From assembly GCA_040285825.1 (NCBI GenBank), contig JAUPSS010000003.1, positions 1,054,001 to 1,118,000 on the forward strand: DNA of 64,000 nucleotides, in the 5' to 3' direction. The notes beneath the pieces were generated by a model. That model was given only the letters and a program-made list of their open reading frames with translations, made no database searches and was not told where the DNA came from. Every line of letters begins with the position of its first letter. The stretch's first letter is position 1. Below, one piece after another: positions 30,520 to 40,332 of this stretch. The stretch comes from Eukaryota sp. TZLM1-RC (Eukaryota > Metamonada: BaSk clade). Position numbers and translations under genes: made by a program.

Positions 30520-31492
30520 ATGTACAAGCTTGTTCTTCTTATCAGTGTTTTAGCATTAGTGGTTAACTGCCAATACTACCTACAAAGCCCAATCGTTCAT
30601 CGCGTTAATTCAGCAAATGCTCTCTGGTATGCTGCTGTTTCCGATCGTTTCGTAGGTTATACAACTGAAGACTTGGACAATTACTTCAATGCCCAAGTCG
30701 ACACCTCTGATGTGCCAGCTGAGACTGCAGCTCAGATGGGAATCTTTAACGCCCCAAAATCTTACGATGTTCGTGAAGCCACTGGATGTTCTAAGTACTC
30801 CCTTGACCAAGGCAGGTGTGGTAGTTGTTGGGCATTTGGAGCAATTAGTCAGTTTTTTTATTCCTTCGTCTTATCTCAGGATCCACTACTGATCGTTTCT
30901 GCCAAGCCCTAAATGACACTTCTTTCCCTCTTTTATCTCCCCAACACCTGGTTTCATGTGATTGGGAAGGAAATATGGGTTGTAATGGAGGTTTTCCCGC
31001 TCTCGCCATGAAATATATCGAGTTCTTAGGTATTACTACTGAGGAATGTTATCCTTATGTCTCAGGCAAGACCCAAAAGAGCGAAAAGTGTAAGACCAAG
31101 TGTCATGATGGATCTGAAATGAAACGCTACCATCTCCACAAGTTCTCCACACGTTCCTACAGAAAAGAGGAAGATATGATTGCTGCCCTGATCAAATACG
31201 GCTCTGCTGAAGTTGCATTTACTGTATATGAAGTTTGTTTTATTTTTATATCTCATTTCAGGATTTTATGAGCTACAAAGGTGGTATTTATCATCACGTA
31301 CAAGGTCGTCAATTAGGTGGACATGCAGTAACTCTCATTGGTTATGGAGAAGAAAATGGTGTCAAGTATTGGTTATGTGCCAACTCTTGGGGATCCACCT
31401 GGGGAGAGCAAGGAACTTTCAGAATCTTGAGAGGAAAGAATGAATGTGGCATTGAATCAAATGGAGCTGTAGGTGGAACACCCAAGCTTTAA
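30520..31492 (+). CDS. Cathepsin B-like cysteine protease (two short introns)
   Basis: Exons 30520-30847, 30880-31232 and 31262-31492 join to 303 residues. A signal peptide (MYKLVLLISVLALVVNC) and a short propeptide precede the mature enzyme at about APKSYDVREATG (residue 78). The catalytic Cys lies in QGRCGSCWAFGA (C103), with GGHAVTLIGYGEE for His and LCANSWGSTWGE for Asn. GCNGGFP and a preceding LVSCDWEG support the C1A family, cathepsin B branch. The long occluding loop of animal cathepsin B is not evident. It probably acts in the lysosome or phagosome, or is secreted. Introns were inferred because each restores the reading frame and conserved residues (GAI-RSTTDRFC and VYE-DFMSYKGG). Confidence 0.93.
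30848..30879 (+). other. Intron 1 of cathepsin B-like gene (32 nt)
   Basis: It starts GTCAGT and ends CTTATCTCAG. Removal changes phase correctly and yields WAFGAIRSTTDRFC, as expected for the family. Reading through gives an early stop. Confidence 0.85.
31233..31261 (+). other. Intron 2 of cathepsin B-like gene (29 nt)
   Basis: It starts GTTTGT and ends CTCATTTCAG, and is T-rich. Removal joins TVYE to DFMSYKGGIYHH in frame. It is the shortest of the four introns deduced here. Confidence 0.9.
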
Positions 31493-31654
31493 ATTGTGCT
31501 GATTTCATGTCTCTTACAGTATTCATGTATAGAATAAACTTCTTTTAAACAATTGTTTTTCTTAGAAACAGTTTAACTTTGGTGAATAAAAGAACGATGA
31601 ATTCAAAAAGGATAAGACTTTATTAAATGAATAATGTACAAAATGCGAAATGAT

Positions 31655-31942
31655 CTATAGCTTGTCGCAAACAGGATTGCGTGAAACAGCAGTGTTTAAT
31701 GCATTATTGCGATATACTCCGCCATTAAATGTTTTCGTAAAGTCCCCTGTACGTCCATTCCATACTAGGGGCATTGCTTGAGTGTTTGGAGGCATGGAGC
31801 CGTACTGTGAATTTGAAGTGCGATACAACGGATGAACTGTCTTAGATTCTGGATATTGAAAACAAGTGGGGTTTTGAAAGCGTTCAGGTAGTGGAGGAGT
31901 ATCGCACAAACGACTATCAGTTGTCTCGGATGTTCCATTCAT
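31655..31942 (-). CDS. PIERCE1/C9orf116-like microtubule inner protein
   Basis: Product of 95 residues from the ATG at 31942. The body reads RFQNPTCFQYP, PLYRTSNSQYGSMPP and MPLVWNGRTGDFTKTF, then GGVYRNNALNTAVSRNPV. The order of RFxNP, YRTSNxxYGS, MP and a GGxxxxNxLNT segment is the hallmark of the PIERCE1/2 (formerly C9orf116/C15orf65) family. These are small proteins inside the A-tubule of motile-cilium doublets. The gene therefore suggests a flagellated organism. Length fits the family (about 100-140 residues). The ATG lies about 60 bp from the edge of a LINE. No intron is needed. Confidence 0.8.
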   Translation of the reverse strand: MNGTSETTDSRLCDTPPLPERFQNPTCFQYPESKTVHPLYRTSNSQYGSMPPNTQAMPLVWNGRTGDFTKTFNGGVYRNNALNTAVSRNPVCDKL

Positions 31943-32936
31943 GATGATGCAAGTGATTCGGAATAAGTTGATTCGAGAGTTGGAGTTCAAGAAAACTGTT
32001 TGTTTTTTGATGTTACCACTGATGGAGTTACTTCAGCAGTGTTTGCTACAGATGTTCTATTTCATCAAAATGAATCCAATGTATGTCATTGGATTTTAGC
32101 AATGCCTTCAATTCATCGTTGCAGTATTCATGGCGCTTTGATACATTATTTGCAAGAATTAATGCCTTATTTTCAAACAACTTATTGCAAAAATTCTGAT
32201 TTGCATTTTGGTGATTCTATATTGAAATCATCAAGTGGTGTTAAGCAAGGAGATCCCTTAGGCCCTCTTTTGTTTTGCTTGGTCATTCATCCTATTTTAT
32301 TACAATTTCAAGAGATGTTTCCTTCGCTAAAAATGATTGCTTATATGGATGATGTTGTTCTTATAGGTGAAAAGTCTTGTCCCAATTACAAGGATGTAAA
32401 ATGTCCCAAATTCCTGATCACGCTTTTCTTAGTCGACATTATGGAGGTTTAGGTTGGACAAAGGCCTCAATTCTTACTTCTTGTGCTTTTATCGGTGGAT
32501 GTAGAAATGCAATTTTTGAGTTTTCTGAAAAATTTGCAGATTGGGAAGACTTATTAATGACAACGCAAAGTTCTACTATTTTTGCATTAAATGAAGAAAT
32601 TTCAAAAATTGATGTAGAAAAATGGAGTTGATGCTTTCCCCAATCATTCAATTGCAATATTCCAGAAAGGAATCATCGAAATTTAAAATACACTCTTCGA
32701 ACATTACAGACACTATTAACTGGAATGTATGAAAATGAGCTTTATAAAAATATATGCAGCTCGGCTATTTTAAATCAAGATCTTCACTCATTGTTATTGG
32801 AAAAAGTGTTTGTGAAAATCAGTCATCAGATTCTTCACTGTTTGTGACCATTGTGCCACGAAGATTTAGACCGAATGTGTGCTAATAATGAAGCGTTTGT
32901 AACACCAATGAGATTATATTTGAATTTTCCCATTAA

Positions 32937-33031
32937 TGTTGGCGCCCTAAGGCTTATATGTTATGGTTAGAAAATAAATCAACTTTTCCTCGTTGGCCTT
33001 ATCTTAACCACTTTTCCAACCTACGGCATCA
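32937..33031 (+). repeat. LTR 1 of the composite
   Basis: 95 bp, TG...CA ends, preceded by TTAA. It differs from LTR 2 and LTR 3 at a few positions. Confidence 0.85.
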
Positions 33032-33113
33032 ATAATTATTGGTCATTTAGGTTATAGGTATACCACTTTGATAACATTCAGCTTTTCTACAGAGGATATC
33101 TTTAGCAAAGATC

Positions 33114-33566
33114 ATGTCAGTTCTTTTCAGCCAAAACACTGACACCGTAAAAACTAACATGCAGGAACATAACAGGGATGCAAAGAGCATACAAACAGTA
33201 GCAGTAGGAGAAGTAGTAGAGACTAGTAAAGTCGAGGACTACCCTCCTCAAGGAAAACCGATGGAAACAGGCATGGAACCACCTCCCGCCTCTTCCAAGT
33301 CCAACTTAATGCCACAAAAGGGTTCAGGAACGGGACCACCCCCCTCCTCACCAAAAAACTCAAATGTTGGTTCAAGTTCTGAAACTTCGACAGTCCTTCA
33401 AGGATATGAAGAATTTCAGTCCGTTTTAGACGAACTGGATGACGATGAGAAAGAACTTCGCCAACAAATCATGAAGGATGCAGAAGCTCACCTCGAACCT
33501 ACAAATTACTGTTTGTTTGAGCAGCTCCCTCCTTTATGGAAGCAAATTCCAAAGACAGGAAGATGA
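33114..33566 (+). CDS. Acidic ORF of the small LTR element (copy 1)
   Basis: ATG-initiated, 150 residues. Residues 40-95 are Pro/Ser/Gly/Lys-rich and probably disordered. Residues 98-130 form an acidic helix (GYEEFQSVLDELDDDEKELR). No zinc knuckle or capsid-like motif is visible, so a Gag function cannot be claimed from sequence. The homologous frame in copy 2 is broken by an 8-bp insertion and a stop. It lies directly after the 5' LTR, in the place of gag. After its stop, further open sequence in other frames (33478-33765) shows a similar LEQLP/SSLPYG pattern, suggesting that the original protein was longer. Confidence 0.5.
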   Translation: MSVLFSQNTDTVKTNMQEHNRDAKSIQTVAVGEVVETSKVEDYPPQGKPMETGMEPPPASSKSNLMPQKGSGTGPPPSSPKNSNVGSSSETSTVLQGYEEFQSVLDELDDDEKELRQQIMKDAEAHLEPTNYCLFEQLPPLWKQIPKTGR

Positions 33567-33828
33567 CTCCAATGATGAATTATACAAACTCCTAACAAGG
33601 ACACGGGGCCTCACCTCGAATCAATGGACTTTTATCCATTCGAGCAGCTCCCTTCCTTATGGAGCCAAACACGAGAAAAGTCGACCAAATACGAGGTTAC
33701 GAGTAGAAACTCCACCTCCACTGTTATTGTATTACAATGCAAAGATACGGGCCTTGCTCTTCTGATATTTTTAGTCGTAAAGCCTTTTTTTTAACTAAAC
33801 TGGAATATTCATTGAGATAAAAATCTAT

Positions 33829-34440
33829 CTAGAATTCAATATCCCCCAAACAAGCGTCACTATTACTGAACCTACTCACAGCATTACGTTCATATTCTAC
33901 ACCAATAGCTAAAAGAGCCTTTGAAATCACTGTTGGAATAGACTTGAAAATGCAAAAAACAATTCTATTTAACCAGAAAGTGGATTTCATTGTTTTACCA
34001 GACCTATTCAGTAACACTTTTTTGAAGTTTTCAAAACAATGCAACTTTGAAGGTCCAATATTGCCAAAAAGAGAAATTGCAAACAGCACAAACTGATATT
34101 TCACATGTTCCACTCTACCTAACTGTGCCAAAGGTTCTTCATATTTTTTTATCTTCTTTTTTTCGGCGTTAGATAACGGCGAATCAGCGGAATACACTAA
34201 ACGAGCAGCAGAATTTTTGCAAACATCAACTGAGACAACATCTACAACATTGAGAACACCATCGATCCCTGGAGCTACTAAATCTGCCCTTCTTTTACCA
34301 AAGGAATCATCAGTTTGATCTGAAGACAGCTTACGTACTAATGGCTCAATAAATGCCTCTATATTGAAACTTTTGCACATGGCATATATTTGATCACGAA
34401 CTGAGTCATGAAACAATTGAGCGATAAGTTATAAAAAACT
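33829..34440 (-). pseudogene. LINE family A-type endonuclease fragment inside LTR unit 1
   Basis: A minus-strand frame of 195 residues with HDSVRDQIYAMCKSF, GKRRADLVAPGIDGVLNVVD, the DVVSVDVC block and C-terminal DIEF, clearly the 3' end of a family A-like LINE in reverse orientation to the LTRs. It is repeated in unit 2, so it was captured before the unit was duplicated. The RT part is absent. Confidence 0.85.
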
Positions 34441-34963
34441 TACAGTTCAAAAAATGTCGTAAAGCCAAAGTACTTTAACAACAAAAGACGCCGCCTTCAG
34501 GTTTCTGAGGTTTGTTACTTTGCTTACTGTTGTTTTTGATCTAACATAGACCCTGCATAATCATCAGCGAATCCATTCTTCGATTCCATGATACCTTTAC
34601 TAAACGACACTACCACTTTTCTCGTTTACGAAAAAGGGAAGAAGCAGAGCGTCTTTATGTAGCGAATAAAACATACACAACAAAGTATTCAAACACACAG
34701 ACTTGGAACGAGGCCCTTTCCAGTTATTGCTGACTACCTTATACTAACATTGTTCTGGGAGAGTCATAGTCCATCAATTGTCGATCTTCAAAATGTGAAC
34801 CCAGTGTTTGTGTGAATCCCAATCACTACAAAGATAATTGTAGACAATAGAAAACAGTAGAATTCAGTATTTAGTTCTTAGTATTTATAGTTATTTAGAT
34901 ATTTGTTATAGTTTTGTCTCATATTCATATAAGCTGATTTATTTTGAAAAAGGGAAGAAGCAG

Positions 34964-35058
34964 TGTTGGCGCCCTAAGGCTTATATGTTATGATCAGAAA
35001 ATAAATCAACTTTTCCTCGTTGGCCTTATCTTAACCACTTTTCCAACCTGCGGCATCA
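34964..35058 (+). repeat. LTR 2 (shared middle LTR) of the composite
   Basis: 95 bp, preceded by the purine tract ending GAAGAAGCAG. It serves as the 3' LTR of unit 1 and the 5' LTR of unit 2. Confidence 0.85.
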
Positions 35059-35140
35059 ATAATTATTGGTCATTTAGGTTATAGGTATACCACTTTGATA
35101 ACATTCAGCTTTTCTACAGAGGATATCTTTAGCAAAGATC

Positions 35141-35800
35141 ATGTCAGTTCTTTTCAGCCAAAACACTGACATCGTAAAAACTAACATGCAGGAACATAAC
35201 AGGGATGCAATGAGCATACAAACAGTAGCAGTAGGAGAAGTAGTAGAGACTAGTAAAGTCGAGGACTACCCTCCACCCCTCCTCAAGGAAAACCGAAGGA
35301 AACAGGCATGGAACCACCTCCCGCCTCTTCCAAGTCCAACTAAATGCCACAAAAGGGTTCAGGAACGGGATCACCCCCCTCCTCACCAAAAAACTCAAAT
35401 GTTGGTTCAAGTTCTGAAGCTTCGACAGTCCTTCAAGGATATGAAGAATTTCAGTCCGTTTTAGACGAACTGGATGACGATGAGAAAGAACTTCGCCAAC
35501 AAATCATGAAGGATGCATAAGCTCACCTCGAACCTACAAATTACTGTTTGTTTGAGCAGCTCCCTCCTTTATGGAAGCAAATTCCAAAGACAGGAAGATG
35601 ACTCCAGTGATGAATTATACAAACTCCTAACAAGGACACGGGGCCTTACCTCGAATCAATGGACTTTTATCCATTCGAGCAGCTCCCTTCCTTATGGAGC
35701 CAAACACGAGAAAAGTCGACCAAATACGAGGTTACGAGTAGAAACTCCACCTCCACTGTTATTGTATTACAATGCAAAGATACGGTCCTTGCTCTTCTGA
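35141..35800 (+). pseudogene. Broken acidic ORF of the small LTR element (copy 2)
   Basis: It matches 33114-33765 almost base for base but carries an extra 8 bp (ACCCCTCC) after the GACTACCCTCC segment and a TAA after AAGTCCAAC. The reading frame is lost, while the remaining sequence stays highly similar. Confidence 0.8.
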
Positions 35801-35865
35801 TATTTTTAGTCGTAAAGCCTTTTTTTTAACTAAACTGGAATATTCATTGAGATAAAAAAATCTAT

Positions 35866-36477
35866 CTAGAATTCAATATCCTCCAAACAAGCGTCACTAT
35901 TACTGAACCTACTCACAGCATTACGTTTATATTCTACACCAATAGCTAAAAGAGCCTTTGAAATCACTGTTGGAAGAGACTTGAAAATGCAAAAAACAAT
36001 TCTATTTAACCAGAAAGTGGATTTCATTGTTTTACCAGACCTATTCAGTAACACTTTTTTGAAGTTTTCAAAACAATGCAACCCTGAAGGTCCAATATTG
36101 CCAAAAAGAGAAATTGCAAACAGCACAAACTAATATTTCACATGTTCCACTCTACCTAACTGTGCCAAAGGTTCTTCATATTTTTTTATCTTCTTTTTTT
36201 CGGCGTTAGATAACGGCGAATCAGCGGAATACACTAAACGAGCAGCAGAATTTTTGCAAACATCAACTGAGACAACATCTACAACATTGAGAACACCATC
36301 GATCCCTGGAGCTACTAAATCTGCCCTTCTTTTACCAAAAGAATCATCAGTTTGATCTGAAGACAGCTTACGTCTTAATGGCTCAATAAATGCCTCTATA
36401 TTGAAACTTTTGCACATGGCATATATTTGATCACGAACTGAGTCATGAAACAATTGAGCGATAAGTTATAAAATACT
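35866..36477 (-). pseudogene. LINE family A-type endonuclease fragment inside LTR unit 2
   Basis: Second copy of the fragment at 33829-34440. It is split by a stop near 36130 where copy 1 reads through (KYQFVLFAI). Otherwise almost identical, ending in DIEF. Confidence 0.85.
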
Positions 36478-37001
36478 TACAGTTCAAAAAATGTCGTAAA
36501 GCCAAAGTACTTTAACAACAAAAGACGCCGCCTTCAGGTCTCTGAGGTTTGTTACTTTGCTTACTGTTGTTTTTGATCTAACATAGACCCTGCATAATCA
36601 TCAACGAATCCATTCTTCGATTCCATGATACCTTTACTAAACGACACTACCACGTTTCTCGTTTACGAAAAAGGGAAGAAGCAGAGCATCTTTATGTAGC
36701 GAATAAAACATACACAACAAAGTATTCAAACACACAGATCTTGGAACGAGGCCCTTTCCAGTTATTGCTGACTACCTTATACTAACATTGTTCTGGGAGA
36801 GTCATAGTCCATCAATTGTCGATCTTCAAAATGTGAACCCAGTGTTTGTGTGAATCCCAATCACTACAAAGATAATTGTAGACAATAGAAAACAGTAGAA
36901 TTCAGTATTTAGTTCTTAGTATTTATAGTTATTTAGATATTTGTTATAGTTTTGTCTCATATTCATATAAGCTGATTTATTTTGAAAAAGGGAAGAAGCA
37001 G

Positions 37002-37096
37002 TGTTGGCGCCCTAAGGCTTATATGTTATGATCAGAAAATAAATTAACTTTTCCTCATTAGCTTTATCTTAACCACTTTTCCAACCTACGGCATCA
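37002..37096 (+). repeat. LTR 3 of the composite
   Basis: 95 bp, preceded by GAAAAAGGGAAGAAGCAG and followed by TTAA, the target-site duplication also found before LTR 1. Confidence 0.85.
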
Positions 37097-37599
37097 TTAA
37101 TCAATTATTATTAAAAGAAAAATGTATTTGTTCTTATTCACCACAGCTCAATTTACGTCATGCTCTTAATTGTTCGATATTGAAAACATATCGTTCTTCA
37201 TTACATGATGCTGCTAGAGACACTGTTTTTAATATGGTACAAACTGCAAGAATATCGTGTACCAAAGATCCTCTGCTGAAATGAACATTGTCATTGAATA
37301 ATTTCGGTTCTGTGACAGAGGTGATTTATACTGTCATTGGATTGAGAACTCTGAAGCTGTTGTTGATTTTGTCTCCTGTAATGGTGCAAATGACACTTTG
37401 GTTCAAAGAAGAAAACTTAATCCTGTATGTACTCTTGAATTTAAGAAAATCATAGAAAATATGACAAAGATATCGAAAAACTAATGTTGATAGAAATGGA
37501 CCATTTGTTTTTATTGCTTTCCCATTTTTCTATAAGCGGATGACTATCAGTAGAAGCAGGAACTTTTTTGAATGATTTCCAAAAACTGCTTCAAGAAAG

Positions 37600-37858
37600 A
37601 TTGAAGATTTCAGAAGTTTAATAAAAGAAAGAGCAAGAAAAGAATTGAACTTCAATTTCTGGCACAATAGAATTGTTTTTAGTATTCTTAAAGCAATTCC
37701 AGAAATGTTGACCAAAGCACTGTTACAATTAGGAACAGAGTATGAAAATCGCGCGCTGAAAAGATTTGATGATGTTGATGCGTGTATTGAGGATATTGAG
37801 TTCTAGTTTTTTGTTTAGTTATTTTGTTAGCGTTGAAAATAAATTTCAATTTATAAAA
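37600..37858 (+). pseudogene. LINE family A, short 3' fragment nested in family C
   Basis: It corresponds to the last 260 bp of the copy at 5760-7475, nearly identical through the codons FRSLIKERARKELNF to DIEF, TAG and TTTATAAAAAA. It is flanked by GCTTCAAGAAA on both sides (just before 37600 and after 37860), a target-site duplication of about 11 bp. This shows where family A 3' ends lie and that its insertions are 5'-truncated. Confidence 0.85.
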
Positions 37859-38089
37859 AAAAGCTTCAAGAAAAAACAATGAATAGATTTGATGTCTTTT
37901 TATGGCGCTCTCGAATTCATTTTGTCATGATAGATTGCCACAGTTTTTTAATCGAATGAGAGAAGCTTCAGCAAGACAGCAAGCAGGTCAAGATTTCGTA
38001 GAGGAAATCTTGGTTCCATGAATTTCTTCCCTTTAGTTATGAGTATATTCTGTTAAGTGTGCAAGTTCAATAAATAGAACTATTATTTT

Positions 38090-40318
38090 TGATTTTGAAT
38101 ACCAGAAGAATTAAAAAGTTCTCGTTTGACTGCACTTGTCAAAAATTCAAAAATGGATGTTCGTCCTATTGCAGTCTCTGAGAGCTTACATAATATTTTT
38201 TCTGCGTGTTGCTTAAGCAGGTTCAATGAAAAAGCTAAAAAGATTTTATTACCCTTTCAATATGGTATAAATACTACAGATGGAGTCTCTTCAGCGATTT
38301 TTGCTACTGATGTCTTATTTCGTCAAAATGAATCCAATGTTTGCATGTCATTGGATTTTAGTAATGCTTTCAATTCGCTAAGTCGTCGCAGTATCCATGG
38401 TGCTCTATTGCAATATATGCCAGAATTAATACCATATTTTCAATCAACATATTGCACATATTCTAATTTACATTTTGGTAACAACATTTTGATTTCATCA
38501 AGTGGCGTAAAGCAAGGAGATCCGTTAGGACCTCTTTTTGTTTTGTTTGGCCATTCATCCTATTCTACTGCAAATTCAAGAGATGTTTCCTTCACTAAAA
38601 ATGATTGCATATATGGATGATGTTGTGCTGATTGGTGAATTAAATATTGTGAAAAAAAGCAACTGTATGTTTTAAAGAATTATTTACCAAAATTGGTCTC
38701 CGACTTAATTTACTTAAATGTGTTTTGTTATCGAATTCTCCAGTTTCCACAATAATTGATGATATTGAAATTCAAGCCAAATTATATTCAATTGATGCTA
38801 TTCGTCATTTGGGTTCGTTTTTAGGAAATAATGATGAAATTACCAAAAAATTGTTTGAAAAGTTGAACTCAATTTCTGACAAAATTGACCGAATGATGAA
38901 TTTAGATATAAAAAAACACATCAAATTTACCATTATAAGACTGTGTTTTAGTTCCAATTTTAATCATATATTTCGATCTACAAATCCTCTCGTCACTAGA
39001 CCTTTGGCTCAAAAAGTTTAATGAGTTACGTGCAAAAGTTCTGTCTCAATTACTGGGATGTAAAATGTTTCAAATTCCAGATCATGCTTACCTTAGTCCA
39101 CAATATGGTGGTTTAGGGTGGACGAAGGCTTCTATTCTTACCTCGTGTGCTTTTGTTGGTGGATGCAGAAATGCAATCTTTGAGTTCTCCGAAAGATTTG
39201 CAGATTGGGAAGATTTATTGATGACAACGCAAAGTTCCACTGTTTTTGCATTAAATGAAGAAATTTCAAGAATTGATGTAGAAAAATGGGGTCGATGTTT
39301 TCCCCAATCATTCAATGGCAATATTCCAGAAAAAATGTTTTAAATTTGAAGTACACTCTTCGAACATTACAGAAAAGATTGACTGGAATGTATGAAAAAG
39401 ATCTTTATAATAATATTTGCAGCTCGGCTGTTTTAAATCAAGATCTTCACTCATTGTTATTGGAAAAGGGTGTTTGTGAAAACAAGGTGTCAGATTCTTC
39501 ACTTTTTGTAACCATTGTACCACGAAGATTTGGATTGTGTGCTACTAATGAAGCATTTGTAACAAAAATGAGATTATATTTGAACATCCCCATTAACCAA
39601 TTATTATCAAAAGAAAAATGTATTTGTTCGAATTCACCTCAACTCACTTTGCGCCATGCTCTAAATTGCTCTAAATTGATAACTTATCGTTCTTCATTAC
39701 ATGATGCTGTTAGAGACACTGTTTTCAATATGGCACAAACTGCAAGGATATCGTGTATCAAAGAGCCCCTGCTGAAAGAAACACTTTCTCTGAATAATTT
39801 TGGTTCTGATGATAGAGGTGATGTATACTGTGATTGGATTGATAATTCTGAAGCTATTGTTGACTTTGTCTCATGTAATGTTGCAAACGATACTTTGGTT
39901 AACAGAAGAAAACTTAATCCTGTGGCTGCTCTGGATTTTAAAGCAAAAGAAAAACATAGAAAATATGATAAAGAAATTGAAGATGCAAATATCGATAGAA
40001 ATACACAGCTGGTTTTTATTGCTTTTCCATTTTCGATAAATGGAAGATTATCAGTTGAAGCAGAAACTTTTTTGGATGACTTCCAAAAAGTGGTGAAGGA
40101 AAAAACAATGAAAAGATTTGATATTTTTTTATGGCGTTCACGGATTCAATTTGCCATTATTAATAGATTACCGCGGTTTTTCAATCGAATTAGAGAAGCT
40201 TTAGCTAGACAGCAAGCAAATCAAGATTTTGTAGAGGAAATCTTGGTTTAATGATAGTCGTCCCATTAGTTATGATTTAATTTAATCAAGTGTGCAAATT
40301 CAATAAATTAAAATATCA
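38090..40318 (+). pseudogene. LINE family C, longest copy
   Basis: It runs from the RT fingers (KMDVRPIAVSESLHNIF) through MSLDFSNAFNSLSRR, SSGVKQGDPLGP and YMDD. The post-RT block GWTKASILTSCAF follows, then a zinc motif (CICSNSPQLTLRHALNC) and an endonuclease region (DDRGDVYCDW, then AIVDFVSCN), ending EEILV and TAA at 40251. Frame breaks at about 38545, 38650, 39020 and 39340 inactivate it. The 3' UTR ends near 40318 with ATTCAATAAATTAAAAT, only about 15 bp before the NOC3 start codon. The 5' part of the element is missing. Confidence 0.85.
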
Positions 40319-40332
40319 ACTTTTGTCAACTG

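Larger units (their letters stand above)
32937..37096 (+). mobile_element. Three-LTR composite of a small LTR retroelement
   Basis: It consists of three 95-bp LTRs (TGTTGGCGCC...CGGCATCA) separated by two related internal regions of 1932 and 1943 bp. It is flanked by TTAA at 32933-32936 and 37097-37100, giving a 4-bp target-site duplication inside a family C LINE. Each internal region starts with an 8-nt spacer then TGGTCATTTAGG (a possible primer site) and ends with the purine tract GAAAAAGGGAAGAAGCAG directly before the next LTR. No reverse transcriptase or integrase is present, so the element is non-autonomous. The arrangement fits recombination between LTRs of two copies. Confidence 0.85.
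32005..38085 (+). pseudogene. LINE family C copy interrupted by other elements
   Basis: Segments 32005-32936 and 37097-38085 form one family C copy. The first carries RT remnants (SSSGVKQGDPLGPLLF, YMDD), the GWTKASILTSCAF block and the following region. The second continues with the zinc motif and endonuclease region and ends ...FVEEILV-like codons and GTTCAATAAATA. Between them sits the LTR composite, and 37600-37858 is a later family A insertion. Frameshifts and stops are frequent. Its 5' edge, truncated within the RT, lies about 60 bp from the PIERCE1-like start codon. Confidence 0.8.
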
